Assembly (NCBI RefSeq): GCF_000021965.1
Contig: NC_011832.1
Location: 310,001 to 374,000, forward strand
Source: Methanosphaerula palustris E1-9c
GTDB lineage: Archaea; Halobacteriota; Methanomicrobia; Methanomicrobiales; Methanospirillaceae
Reading direction: 5' to 3'
DNA length: 64,000 nt
Of the stretch, positions 35,624 to 43,726 are shown piece after piece. The notes under the pieces were generated by a model. It made no database searches. It saw only the letters and a program-made list of their open reading frames with translations, and was not told the origin of the DNA. The stretch's first letter is position 1. Every line of letters starts with the position of its first letter. The position numbers and the translations under genes are program-made.

Positions 35624-36252
35624 GATCCTTCTCCGTGATAATTCTTGAGCAGGACGACCCTCGCCGGTGCCCCATCGAGTCCTTTGAGGGGGAGCGGAAG
35701 GGCGGTGAGCCAGTACTCTCCCCCGGCAACTCTGGATAGGTCCAGCAGTTCGATGATCGCGATCCCCTCCCCGAGGAGCTTCCGGTGAACGCTTCCATCG
35801 CCGGTGAACGGCTCTACTGAGGGGGTATCGACCCCGACGCAGATCACCTTCTCCCTGCAGAGGAGGGCTGCGGCCTCGCGGCTGAGCGCAGGATAGTGCT
35901 GGTCAAAGGTGGTTTTCTCTGAGAACCAGGTTCTGATCAGCACCCGGGTGGCCCCGCAGAGCCTCTTTGACAGGTCGGCAGCGGTGATCTCATCTCCTGC
36001 AACCTGCAGGTCGATCACCCTGCACCGTCCGATCAGGTGGGTGAGCGGGATCTGGTCGACGCCAGCGCCGTCTTTATAATAATGGTGCGGAGCATCGATA
36101 TGGGTGCCGCTGTGGGAACAGAGCGAGAGGGAGGTGATCGTCGCCCCTGCCTCGTCGATGCTGGTGAACCTGACCGCCGGGTCTCCGGGAAAGACCATCA
36201 TATCAGGCGAGAGCGATCTGGTCAGGTCGATGATCGCCTGTTCACCAGCCAT
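35620..36252 (-). CDS. Cyclase family protein (kynurenine-formamidase fold)
   Basis: A metal-dependent hydrolase of about 210 residues. The family motif HSGTHIDAPHHYYKDG is near residue 47, giving HxGTHxDxPxH. IDLTRSLSPDMMVFPGDP marks the N-terminus and GVDTPSVEPF a later loop. Substrates in the family range from formylkynurenine to other amides, so none is assigned. I use ATG 36252, with GGTGA just upstream; GTG 36258 is possible. It overlaps the end of pcm by 11 bp. Confidence 0.88.
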   Translation of the reverse strand: MAGEQAIIDLTRSLSPDMMVFPGDPAVRFTSIDEAGATITSLSLCSHSGTHIDAPHHYYKDGAGVDQIPLTHLIGRCRVIDLQVAGDEITAADLSKRLCGATRVLIRTWFSEKTTFDQHYPALSREAAALLCREKVICVGVDTPSVEPFTGDGSVHRKLLGEGIAIIELLDLSRVAGGEYWLTALPLPLKGLDGAPARVVLLKNYHGEGS

Positions 36253-36889
36253 GCTCACCGATCAGCGGTACAAACCTGACCGCCCCTTCTGGATATTCCT
36301 CATACCGGTCGCCCTCCCTTCGGATCAGCACGAGCTCCTGCAGGTCCTGTCCCCCGACCGGGGCGACGAGCCGGCCGTGATCGGCCAGCTGCTCCAAAAG
36401 TGGGGGCGGGACTGATGGCGTGCCGGCGGTGGCGAGGATTGCATCGTACGGAGCCCCAGGGGAATAGCCGTCGGTGCCGTCCTTTACAAGCACCTCTACA
36501 TTGGTGAGCCCTATCTGTCGCAGGTGTTCCTCTGCACGGGCAGCAACAACAGGGATTCGTTCGATCGAGATCACCGTTTCCGCCAGCAGCCCGAGGATGG
36601 CGGCCTGATACCCACTCCCGGTGCCGATTTCAAGCACCCGGTCGGTGGGTTTCAGTTCAAGCAGGGCTGTCATCAGGGCGACGATGTACGGCTGTGAGAT
36701 CGTCTGCCCCTCCCCGATCGGAAGGGGTGTATCCAGATAGGCCTGGTGCCGCCACTCCTCAGGGACGAAGATGTGGCGGGGGACCGTTCTCAGGACCGTT
36801 AACAATCGGGAATCGGTGATCCCGCGGGCTGCGATCTGGGTGCTTACCATCTCCTGACGTTCCCGGTGTTGCTCTGCTGTCTCATCCAT
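36242..36889 (-). CDS. pcm: Protein-L-isoaspartate O-methyltransferase
   Basis: Repairs aged proteins by methylating isoaspartate with SAM. It has 215 residues from ATG 36889, chosen because MDETAEQHRERQEMVSTQI fits the family start; an open frame continues upstream without similarity. Motif I for SAM is VLEIGTGSGYQAAILG near residue 85. The pre-motif GEGQTISQPYIVALM near 61 is typical of Pcm, as is DAILATAGTPSVPPPLL near 150. It leads a three-gene operon. Confidence 0.94.
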   Translation of the reverse strand: MDETAEQHRERQEMVSTQIAARGITDSRLLTVLRTVPRHIFVPEEWRHQAYLDTPLPIGEGQTISQPYIVALMTALLELKPTDRVLEIGTGSGYQAAILGLLAETVISIERIPVVAARAEEHLRQIGLTNVEVLVKDGTDGYSPGAPYDAILATAGTPSVPPPLLEQLADHGRLVAPVGGQDLQELVLIRREGDRYEEYPEGAVRFVPLIGEHGW

Positions 36890-37280
36890 TCCCGTTCTCC
36901 CTGTGACTATGATCTCTAAAGAGCGGATTCCAGATAAATGGATTGCGGTCTTCCTGAACAGCTCACACCTGGGTGGGTCGGGAGATGGACCTATGATACC
37001 TGGCATCATTGCTTTCATCTTTTTGGGGCAGGGCCCTTTTCAGATGTCTGAGCCTGCATCGATGCATCATCACGATGATAATATGGTCTGAACCACAGTT
37101 CAGAATTCATTCCGACACGGGATGACCGGGAAGAAGGGTGTGGATGTCAGCGGGAGACGATGCATCATAGCAGAGCTCAGAAAGAGATATATACTGTCTC
37201 GCTCTATGGGGGGTACGTCCTGAGATTTGTATATGACTTGTTATATACAAGTATAACTATCCAAAAAGATTGTATCCAGG
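36890..37280. other. Intergenic region holding the cassette-1 promoter
   Basis: These 391 bp separate divergent genes. The half near pcm shows no supported gene. The half near 37281 contains the duplicated promoter segment beginning about 37200 and the palindrome at 37227-37250. Confidence 0.55.
37227..37250 (+). promoter_or_regulatory. 24-bp palindrome overlapping the TATA box, copy 1
   Basis: TTGTATAT and ATATACAA are perfect 8-base arms separated by 8 bases. The right arm coincides with the likely TATA element, about 36 bp before ATG 37281. A protein bound here would block the promoter, so it looks like a repressor operator. The same span recurs at 37925-37948. Confidence 0.65.
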
Positions 37281-37523
37281 ATGGGAGTTGAAAAGAACAT
37301 GACTGATAATTTAAAAGTAAAAGCCAAAAAAGCCTTAGATGACGTCAATGAGGCTGCACATGCCGCAATTGATGATACAAAGGTCGCTGTCCATAACGCA
37401 GGAAAAGATGCTGGGGTGGAAGCATCGCCGGCATCAGATGATGTAAAGACCGGTGCTCACAAGGCTGTTTCCGACGTTAAAATCAGGGCACATCAGGTCG
37501 CATCAGAACTGAAGAAGAAGTAG
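37281..37523 (+). CDS. Small helical LEA-like protein, copy 1
   Basis: An 80-residue hydrophilic protein rich in Ala, Lys, Asp and Val, with repeating KAxxDVxxAAHxAxDDxK-type segments (residues 10-35 and again 50-80). It should form amphipathic helix with no cysteine, signal or membrane segment. The composition resembles LEA or CsbD-like stress proteins, but I cannot assign a family. ATG 37281 or ATG 37299 could start it; the latter has GGGAG upstream. A paralogue lies at 37979. Confidence 0.8.
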   Translation: MGVEKNMTDNLKVKAKKALDDVNEAAHAAIDDTKVAVHNAGKDAGVEASPASDDVKTGAHKAVSDVKIRAHQVASELKKK

Positions 37524-37537
37524 GGGAGACGTAAAAG

Positions 37538-37693
37538 ATGGCAGGTCTGATCGGTCTTGCCGTATTTTTCCTTGTACTGGCCCTGGTCTTTTTTATTCTG
37601 GGTGCACGGGGAATAGCCGGCTTCTCCATGGAGATTGCGAAATGGCTCGTCATCATCTTCGTTGTCGTGGCCATCGTTACATTCCTCCTGTAG
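37538..37693 (+). CDS. Small membrane protein (DUF1328-like), copy 1
   Basis: A 51-residue protein with two membrane helices (residues 3-21 and 32-50) joined by [15 protein letters not shown]. The GxxGIAG turn and overall layout resemble the DUF1328/YtjA family of small stress-linked membrane proteins. It starts 14 bp after the helical protein, with GGGGAGA upstream. It is nearly identical to the copy at 38235. Confidence 0.82.
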   Translation: MAGLIGLAVFFLVLALVFFILGARGIAGFSMEIAKWLVIIFVVVAIVTFLL

Positions 37694-37924
37694 CGAGATC
37701 TTAAAAACAAAAACAGAGTCGGGTTCGGTGATGCAGTGCAGGAAAGGTGTTGCATCTCCAAATCGATTTTTTTTGATTTGATCTCTTTCTTCTTCTCCTC
37801 GAATGGCTGTGAGCAGGGGAGACCGGGATTGAACGATGTGGTTGCCAGAAAAGGATGCTGAACTGGAACACCGATCTGGTAAGGATTAAATACCTTGATG
37901 CTATACTGGGATACGTCCTGAAAT

Positions 37925-37948
37925 TTGTATATACTCTACTCTATACAA
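37925..37948 (+). promoter_or_regulatory. 24-bp palindrome overlapping the TATA box, copy 2
   Basis: TTGTATA and TATACAA are 7-base arms with a 10-base spacer; the total span is 24 bp as in copy 1. The spacer sequence has changed while the arms stayed intact, which suggests selection on the arms. Confidence 0.62.
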
Positions 37949-37978
37949 ATACAATTATCCAAAACGATCAAATCCAGG

Positions 37979-38221
37979 ATGGGAGTTGGAAAGAACATGA
38001 CTGATAATTTAAAAGTAAAAGTTAAAAATGCCTTAGATGACGCCAATGAGGCTGCACATGCTGTAATTGATGATGTAAAGGTTGTCGTTCATAATGCTGG
38101 AAAAGATGCAGGGGTGATTGAACCACAGATATCAGATGATGTAAAGACAGGTGTCCACAAGACAGTTTCAGATGCGAAAATCGCGGCACACCAGGCCGCA
38201 TCGGAACTGAAGAAGAAGTAG
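37979..38221 (+). CDS. Small helical LEA-like protein, copy 2
   Basis: An 80-residue paralogue of the protein at 37281 with the same start ([14 protein letters not shown]) and the same end (ASELKKK). Most changes are conservative within the helix; the central region around residue 48 has changed most. An in-frame ATG at 37997 is an alternative start. The membrane-protein gene follows after 13 bp. Confidence 0.8.
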   Translation: MGVGKNMTDNLKVKVKNALDDANEAAHAVIDDVKVVVHNAGKDAGVIEPQISDDVKTGVHKTVSDAKIAAHQAASELKKK

Positions 38222-38234
38222 GGGAGACAAAAAG

Positions 38235-38390
38235 ATGGCTGATCTGATCGGTCTTGCCATATTTTTCCTTGTACTGGCCCTGGTCTTTTTTATTCTGGGT
38301 GCACGGGGAATAGCCGGCTTCTCCATGGAGATCGCGAAATGGCTCGTCATCATCTTCGTTGTCGTGGCCATCGTTACGTTTCTTCTTTAG
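38235..38390 (+). CDS. Small membrane protein (DUF1328-like), copy 2
   Basis: A 51-residue protein differing from copy 1 only at residue 3 (Asp for Gly) and residue 8 (Ile for Val). Two membrane helices flank [15 protein letters not shown]. The near-identity in DNA as well as protein points to recent duplication or gene conversion of this part of the cassette. Confidence 0.82.
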   Translation: MADLIGLAIFFLVLALVFFILGARGIAGFSMEIAKWLVIIFVVVAIVTFLL

Positions 38391-38769
38391 AGGAATCTAT
38401 GAAGACAGATTAACCAGATTCCGGCGATACAATGAAGGAAATGTGTTTCATCTCCTGGCACCTCTTTTTTCTTTCATTCGATCTTCTTCTTAAAATGATT
38501 TGAATGGGATAGATCAAAACAGGGGACTTTTTTTTGGATGATGAACTGTTGGGTTCTCTCCAATCTGATACTTTCACCCCGCTTCCCTCTGGTCATATCT
38601 GTATCAGACGCATCATCTCTCTGTATGGAACGGACAACATTCACTCTGCTTGCAGAACGGGCCGCAGCGTACCCGCTTGTCTGGCGCAGATCGCAGATCA
38701 GCAGGCTGACGTACCTGCAGAGCAGTCAGTCTTCGCAGCAGGACAAACCTCGGGCATCGACCTTCTGAC
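38391..38769. other. Intergenic region without recognised gene
   Basis: These 379 bp lie between the cassette and a convergent lipoprotein gene. T-rich tracts at about 38463-38475 and 38526-38535 could end the cassette transcript. Short frames on both strands have no supporting signals. Confidence 0.5.
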
Positions 38770-39885
38770 TCATACCGGTAACAGGGTGGGGGCATTGTTC
38801 TGCAGCCATCGGTACGTACCTTCACGGTCGTACTGGTGAGTGATGATATAGTTGTGGACACTGCCGTAGTGGTTGTACCTGTCGACGCTGGCGTTGTAGT
38901 CGGCCTCCTGCTGCTGGTACCGGACGAGGTCCTGATTATACTGATCGGCCAGATCCTGCCGGGCCTTACCCGCCGTCATCGTAGCGATTGCAGCGTATTG
39001 CTGATTGAGGATCTGCCCTGCTGAAGCGAGGGCAATCTTCTGATCGTTCAGGGTGGGTGCCAGGGCCTGTGCCTGCTGATCTGCGCTGTCGCGTGCGGAT
39101 GCGATCGCACTGGTCTTGTCGATCTGAGTGAACCCCTCGGTGCCGTTTCCTACCCTGACGATCAGCGGAGCCGACCGGAGCACTACCCCGCCTTCGAGCG
39201 TCTCCGGTGGGACTCCAACATAACTCAGATTGGTCGCCTCGATGAAGGCGTACCCGCTCTTCTGGTATCCCTCTCCTGAGCAGTTGACGCCGATCGCCAT
39301 ATGCTCTTCTGCAGGGAAGACCAGCAGTGAGACATTATAATTCTCTGCTGAAAGAAGGGCGGCCAGCAGCAGACTCTTATCATCGCAGTCCCCTGCCTGA
39401 TCCTGATAGGTCTGGATCGGGAACTTCGCCCCTGCTCCATCCACACTTTTATACGGGATCTGCTGGACGAACGCGGTGATCAACTCCAGGTAGGCATCGG
39501 AGTCGAGATGATGCCGCTCTTTGGCATCCCGGAACCCGGCCAGCAACTGCTGATAGAAGGTTGTCTGTGCGGGATCGTTGATCTCTGCAAGGTACGATCC
39601 GCCGATCCATTCCTGGTCTGGCATCTCCTTGTAGAGGAGCACGGTCTTGTTTGCATGGACGGCCCCGGCATAGGCCGGCCCGTCGACCTGTATCGAGGAG
39701 GAGAAGGTCGTCTCCTGGAACTTGAATGTGTACTCTGGTGGCTGGGGTGTGGTAGCCCCTGGATCGGGGACGATATGCGGGTATACCACGCCTCCAGCAG
39801 GGGTGAGCACCCCACCAATACAGCCTGCAGCAATGAGGCAGAGGGTTATGAGCAGCAGAAATCCGGCGAGGTGCCTGGGAGTCAT
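38770..39885 (-). CDS. Lipoprotein with transglutaminase-like domain
   Basis: A 371-residue predicted surface lipoprotein: signal peptide with lipobox IAAGC (Cys about residue 22), then a Pro/Thr-rich linker. A transglutaminase-like core has the catalytic Cys in QAGDCDDKSLLLAALL near residue 166 and His in AEEHMAIGVNC near 199. The C-terminal third (residues about 255-345) is a Gln/Asp-rich helical or coiled-coil segment. It could be a peptidase or cross-linking enzyme outside the cell. It ends a minus-strand group with the HAD gene. Confidence 0.87.
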   Translation of the reverse strand: MTPRHLAGFLLLITLCLIAAGCIGGVLTPAGGVVYPHIVPDPGATTPQPPEYTFKFQETTFSSSIQVDGPAYAGAVHANKTVLLYKEMPDQEWIGGSYLAEINDPAQTTFYQQLLAGFRDAKERHHLDSDAYLELITAFVQQIPYKSVDGAGAKFPIQTYQDQAGDCDDKSLLLAALLSAENYNVSLLVFPAEEHMAIGVNCSGEGYQKSGYAFIEATNLSYVGVPPETLEGGVVLRSAPLIVRVGNGTEGFTQIDKTSAIASARDSADQQAQALAPTLNDQKIALASAGQILNQQYAAIATMTAGKARQDLADQYNQDLVRYQQQEADYNASVDRYNHYGSVHNYIITHQYDREGTYRWLQNNAPTLLPV

Positions 39886-39892
39886 CCCGGGT

Positions 39893-40717
39893 TCAGCCTC
39901 TCCTCAGTATCATCTGCAGCGAAGCCAGCGAATCGATCAGAAGATCGGGGGTGACCCCTGATCCCCGGATCGCCTCCTCGCTGTACTTTCCGGTCCTGAC
40001 CTGGATCCCTTTCAGCCCGGCTTGCTGAGCTCCCCCGATGTCGGTGGTGATGTCATCACCGATCATCGCCGCCCGCTCCGGGCTGACTCCGATACTCTGC
40101 AGGGCCCGGTGGAAATACTGGAGAGATGGTTTGCCCAGCACCGTTGCGGTGACCCCCGTGGCGTACTCGATCGCTGCGACGAACGGGCCGGCCGATAGAC
40201 GGAGTCCGTCACCGCCCATCCAGTACCGGTCTTTCTCCAGGGCGAGGAGCCTGGCCCCGTCCTGCACGCACCGGAACGCATCGGTCAGCAGTGCGGTTGT
40301 CCAGCGGTCCCCGGCGTCCCCGATCACCACATAGTCCACCCCGCCGGAGGATGGGATCTCAATTGCAGAACTGACAAAGTCCTGATGCACATCTCCTGTG
40401 GTGAAGAGCCGGCACCGGCCACCACCCTCTTCCTCGATCAGGGCGACAGCTGCCACAGGCGGGGTAAAGATCGAGGAGCGATCGACGGTGATCCCCATCG
40501 ACTGCAGTTTTGCCAGGATCGAGCCTCGGGAACGCTGGGTACTGTTGGAGAGAAAGACCACCCGATAGCCGAGCTGGTCGAGCAGGGTCAGGGTCTCTGC
40601 CCCTCCTGGGATTGGAGTTGTCCCAGTATAGATGACCCCATCCAGGTCGATCAGAAAGGCGTCGATCCCGTCGAGATCGATCGCCTCGTGTGAAACCATG
40701 CGAGAAGTGTGCTGCAT
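39893..40717 (-). CDS. HAD-superfamily (NagD/HDHD2-like) phosphatase
   Basis: A 274-residue HAD IIA hydrolase. Motif I is FLIDLDGVIYTG near residue 21, motif II is VVFLSNSTQRS near 54, and motif IV is AAMIGDDITTDIGGAQ near 225. The cap domain with GGDGLRLSAGPFVAAIE fits sugar-phosphate or phosphoglycolate-type phosphatases. Start is uncertain (40717 or 40699). It overlaps the amidotransferase gene upstream by up to 67 bp. Confidence 0.88.
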   Translation of the reverse strand: MQHTSRMVSHEAIDLDGIDAFLIDLDGVIYTGTTPIPGGAETLTLLDQLGYRVVFLSNSTQRSRGSILAKLQSMGITVDRSSIFTPPVAAVALIEEEGGGRCRLFTTGDVHQDFVSSAIEIPSSGGVDYVVIGDAGDRWTTALLTDAFRCVQDGARLLALEKDRYWMGGDGLRLSAGPFVAAIEYATGVTATVLGKPSLQYFHRALQSIGVSPERAAMIGDDITTDIGGAQQAGLKGIQVRTGKYSEEAIRGSGVTPDLLIDSLASLQMILRRG

Positions 40718-41325
40718 AAGAGATTGCTCTGATTCTCACGTTGCATCGACTGCTGAATAATAGTATCTCTTTCTGCAGGGGAGAGGCCGGCTGTCCAGTG
40801 ATCGATGATCGGGATGGTGGCCTCCGGGTGGAACTGCACCCCGAGGGCGGATCGGTAGATGAATCCCTGCGGACAGGTTCCTTCCCCCTGGTACAGGAGG
40901 GTAGCCCCGTCCGGGAGTTCAAAGGTCTGGTGATGCCATTCAAAGACCGGGACCTCGGCAGGGAACCAGGCATCGCCGCCAGGTGTTCTTCTGACTCTGT
41001 ACCACCCCTGCTCCGGGGTCATATCGAAGACCCTGTAGCCAAGGGCAGCCGCGATCATCTGAGCGCCGAGGCAGATCCCGAGGACCGGCCTCCCCTCTTT
41101 GATCATCGTCCTGATAAGATTCTTCTCTGCTGCGAGGAAGGGATACTCCTGTTCGTCATTGACACTCATCAGCCCGCCGAGGACGATCAGTTCTTCGACC
41201 TGTTCAATGGGGACCGTTTCTCCTTCATACAGGTGCAGGACGGTGCAGGTCACGTCCCACTGATCGAGCAGGGGGAGGATTCGACCGGCCTGCTCGCCAG
41301 AACCATGCTGGAGGAGTGTGATCAT
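40651..41325 (-). CDS. Class I glutamine amidotransferase-like protein
   Basis: A 224-residue GATase1 domain. The nucleophile elbow is LGICLGAQMIAAALG near residue 84 and the His-Glu pair is in GVQFHPEATI near 166, so the catalytic triad is complete. It belongs to the GMP-synthase-like stand-alone group, whose partners are usually unknown. The tail after residue 200 overlaps the HAD gene in another frame. It overlaps the unknown gene upstream by 4 bp. Confidence 0.87.
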   Translation of the reverse strand: MITLLQHGSGEQAGRILPLLDQWDVTCTVLHLYEGETVPIEQVEELIVLGGLMSVNDEQEYPFLAAEKNLIRTMIKEGRPVLGICLGAQMIAAALGYRVFDMTPEQGWYRVRRTPGGDAWFPAEVPVFEWHHQTFELPDGATLLYQGEGTCPQGFIYRSALGVQFHPEATIPIIDHWTAGLSPAERDTIIQQSMQRENQSNLLCSTLLAWFHTRRSISTGSTPF

Positions 41326-42311
41326 ATCAGGTCTCCAAAGATCTCCTGGAGTGCAGAGGTCTCGATCTCCTCCTTTCGTCCATCAGTAACCCTGTGCACC
41401 TCCGGGGATGCCCAGGTGAACCAGTTCTCCATGTGCATAAACGAACACCAGAGATCGGTGACCGCAACACCCTGGTTGAAGATCCCGGTAAAGTATGCGG
41501 CGTCTTTGAGGTTTTCGTTGTCTGATAACACATTCTCCTCAAGGATCCGCTTCATCTGATCCCCGACCAGTTTGGTCTTGTACCAGGACGATTTGGTCCA
41601 GCGGGTCGTCAGCATCTCCTTCACCTCCAGATGATCGAACTTCTGCATCTGTGGGATATTCTTGACTGGCATCAGGTCTTCTGAGGGGAGGGCATCGGCA
41701 AGGTACAGATCGCGTGCATAGAACATCGCCTTGTTCATCACGAAGAACTTCTTTGGCAGCGATTCCTTGAACTGGAGCAGAGCGGCCATGTCTCGCTTTC
41801 CCTCCTTGATCAGATAATACATCTGTGCCTTTCGCATCTTTGGACAGTGCTGGTACAGCCAGCGGTTGACAACGATATCCCAGGGAACCTCAGCGCAGGT
41901 CTCGTAAAAATGAGTGTATAACTGAAAGAGGATCCTGATCAGTTTCGTGGTCTCGATCTTTCTCCCGCTTTCACTGTCCTCCTTGAGGATGTCCAGGTAG
42001 ATCTGCTTCATCCCGTGGTACGCCGACTCCTCGTTGTACGAGAGGACCTTCAGATTTCCTGTATTGAAGGCAGACCCTTTCAACAACAGTGTCAAACAGT
42101 GTTTGGCAATCACGAAATCCTTCAGCATCCCCAGGTAATCAGTACTGACGAGGATGACTGGTTCATACGTGCCATACGTGTACGGGTCGAGGAGCATCCC
42201 ACGATACGGGGTTTCTTTGAGTCGTTTGATGGTGATCTCGATCTCCAGCACCTGCTCAGTCAGGGCGATCAGTCTCTCAAGTGAGTGGGAGATGGGATGA
42301 GTACAGATCAT
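41322..42311 (-). CDS. Unrecognised protein, 329 residues
   Basis: Not recognised. It is a soluble, mostly helical-looking protein with no signal peptide. Notable stretches are LKETPYRGMLLDPYTYGTYE near residue 32, HCLTLLLKGSAFNTGN near 70, VNRWLYQHCPKMRKAQMYYL near 147, and WFTWASPEVHRVTDG near the end. I start at ATG 42311 since GGAG lies five bases upstream; an in-frame ATG at 42389 is less likely. It is the first gene of a minus-strand string with the amidotransferase, HAD and lipoprotein genes. Confidence 0.8.
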   Translation of the reverse strand: MICTHPISHSLERLIALTEQVLEIEITIKRLKETPYRGMLLDPYTYGTYEPVILVSTDYLGMLKDFVIAKHCLTLLLKGSAFNTGNLKVLSYNEESAYHGMKQIYLDILKEDSESGRKIETTKLIRILFQLYTHFYETCAEVPWDIVVNRWLYQHCPKMRKAQMYYLIKEGKRDMAALLQFKESLPKKFFVMNKAMFYARDLYLADALPSEDLMPVKNIPQMQKFDHLEVKEMLTTRWTKSSWYKTKLVGDQMKRILEENVLSDNENLKDAAYFTGIFNQGVAVTDLWCSFMHMENWFTWASPEVHRVTDGRKEEIETSALQEIFGDLI

Positions 42312-42627
42312 AATGACTCCAGACAATTGGCTGAATGCCTGTGCAGTCACAGGCGTTATCTGAATAAATTGGTATTTGGTACTATTCATAAGGATGGGCT
42401 TGGGTTGATTGACGTTTTCTGGGGGGAAAATCGTAATTCTATGTTGAATTTTAAAATATCCGATGCGTTCCTGTTTTTTTGAACTGGTCCCTGAAAAAAA
42501 ACGGGCTGGATTATGCTGGAATCAGAAATAAATATCTGGAATGGGTGGAATGTCCCAGATCTTCCTGATCAAAAAAGGGAACATATTTAAATTTGTGTAT
42601 TGTACTAGAGTGTGAGGTGAAGTTCAC
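42312..42627. promoter_or_regulatory. Divergent intergenic region with mer promoter
   Basis: No gene is seen. Toward mer, a TATA-like element ACATATTTAAATTT lies at 42581-42594 and a strong ribosome site GAGGTGAA at 42614-42621, seven bases before ATG 42628. The other side is AT-rich around 42435-42500. Confidence 0.65.
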
Positions 42628-43614
42628 ATGACCTATGGAATAGAGTTTGTACCCGGCAACGTGAATGTAAAGCAGGTTGTCAAGTTCTGTAAGCTTGCAG
42701 AGTCAAAGGATATCGACTTTGCATGGATCACTAACCACTATAATAACCGCCACTGCTACCCGGTTCTCGCAGCGATCGCTCAGGCGACCGATTCGATCAA
42801 GATGGGACCAGGTATCATGAACTCGTTTACTGACACTCCAGCCGCGATGGCATCGTTCATGGCGACCTTAAACGAGATCTCAGACGGACGAGCGGTGCTC
42901 GGCATTGGACCCGGCGACCTTTCTACCCTTCCAAAGCTCGCAATTCAGGCATCAAAGCCTGTTGGACATCTGGAAGAGGCAGTCGTCCAGATCCGGAAAC
43001 TGCTCGCAGGTGAGGAGATCAAGAAGAGCGGAATGCAGTTCTTTGACTACGACGGCGCCAAACTGACTGGTGTGACCCTCCCCGGAAAGAAGGGCATCCC
43101 GGTCTACATCGGTGCCCAGGGGCCAAAGGTGCTCGAGCTCGCAGGGACGATCGGTGACGGTGCCCTGATCAATGCATCCAACCCGAAGGACTTTGCGGTC
43201 GCCATCCCAATCATCAAGGCAGCCAACGAGAAGGTCGGCAAGAAGAAGTTCGATATCGGGGCATACACCGCGATGTCGATCGACATGAACGAGAAGAAGG
43301 CACGGAACGCGGCTAAGATCGTTGCAGCATTCATCGCAGCAGGATCCCCTGAGCCACTGCTCACCCGCCACGGTCTCGACCTCGATAATGTTGCAAAGAT
43401 CAAGGCAGCCCTCGGAAAGTTCGACTTCAAGAGTGTCGGCGAACTGGTCGGGGACAAGGAGATCGATGCATTCACCATCGCCGGTACCCCGGACATGGTC
43501 AAGCAGAAGTGTGAAGACCTGACCAAGGCAGGGGTCACCCAGATCATCTTCGGTTCCCCACTCGGTCCGGACATGACCACCTCGATCCGCCTGCTCGGCA
43601 AGTACGTGGTATAA
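42628..43614 (+). CDS. mer: F420-dependent methylenetetrahydromethanopterin reductase
   Basis: Reduces methylene-H4MPT to methyl-H4MPT with F420H2, the fifth step of CO2 reduction to methane. It is 328 residues, the normal length. It begins YGIEFVPGNVNVKQVVKFCK and has FAWITNHYNNRHCYPVLAAI near residue 33, typical of the bacterial-luciferase-like F420 family. VLGIGPGDLSTL near residue 92 and PVYIGAQGPKVLELAG near 156 follow. The promoter looks strong. It is monocistronic; mtd, for the previous step, lies 1 kb away on the other strand. Confidence 0.98.
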   Translation: MTYGIEFVPGNVNVKQVVKFCKLAESKDIDFAWITNHYNNRHCYPVLAAIAQATDSIKMGPGIMNSFTDTPAAMASFMATLNEISDGRAVLGIGPGDLSTLPKLAIQASKPVGHLEEAVVQIRKLLAGEEIKKSGMQFFDYDGAKLTGVTLPGKKGIPVYIGAQGPKVLELAGTIGDGALINASNPKDFAVAIPIIKAANEKVGKKKFDIGAYTAMSIDMNEKKARNAAKIVAAFIAAGSPEPLLTRHGLDLDNVAKIKAALGKFDFKSVGELVGDKEIDAFTIAGTPDMVKQKCEDLTKAGVTQIIFGSPLGPDMTTSIRLLGKYVV

Positions 43615-43726
43615 GTCCATCCGTGAAATAAATCCCATCCTTTTTTGATAACACACTCATCAACCAGATCGCAGGCGATGCCTGCAGGTATTATATCCGA
43701 CGCCCTCTCATGTTAGCAGGAGAGCG

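Larger units (their letters stand above)
37200..38390 (+). repeat. Tandem duplication of a promoter plus two-gene cassette (~0.5 kb units, ~698-bp offset)
   Basis: Unit 1 spans about 37200-37693 and unit 2 about 37900-38390. Each has the same promoter block (GTCCTGA, TTTGTATAT), the same palindrome span, a helical 80-residue protein and a 51-residue membrane protein. The membrane-protein genes are almost identical in DNA; the first genes and the promoters have diverged more. About 200 bp of unrelated sequence separates the units. Confidence 0.9.

Noticed and set aside
38534-38839. 101-codon plus-strand frame downstream of the duplicated cassette
   Set aside because: It starts without signals and runs into the antisense of the lipoprotein gene.
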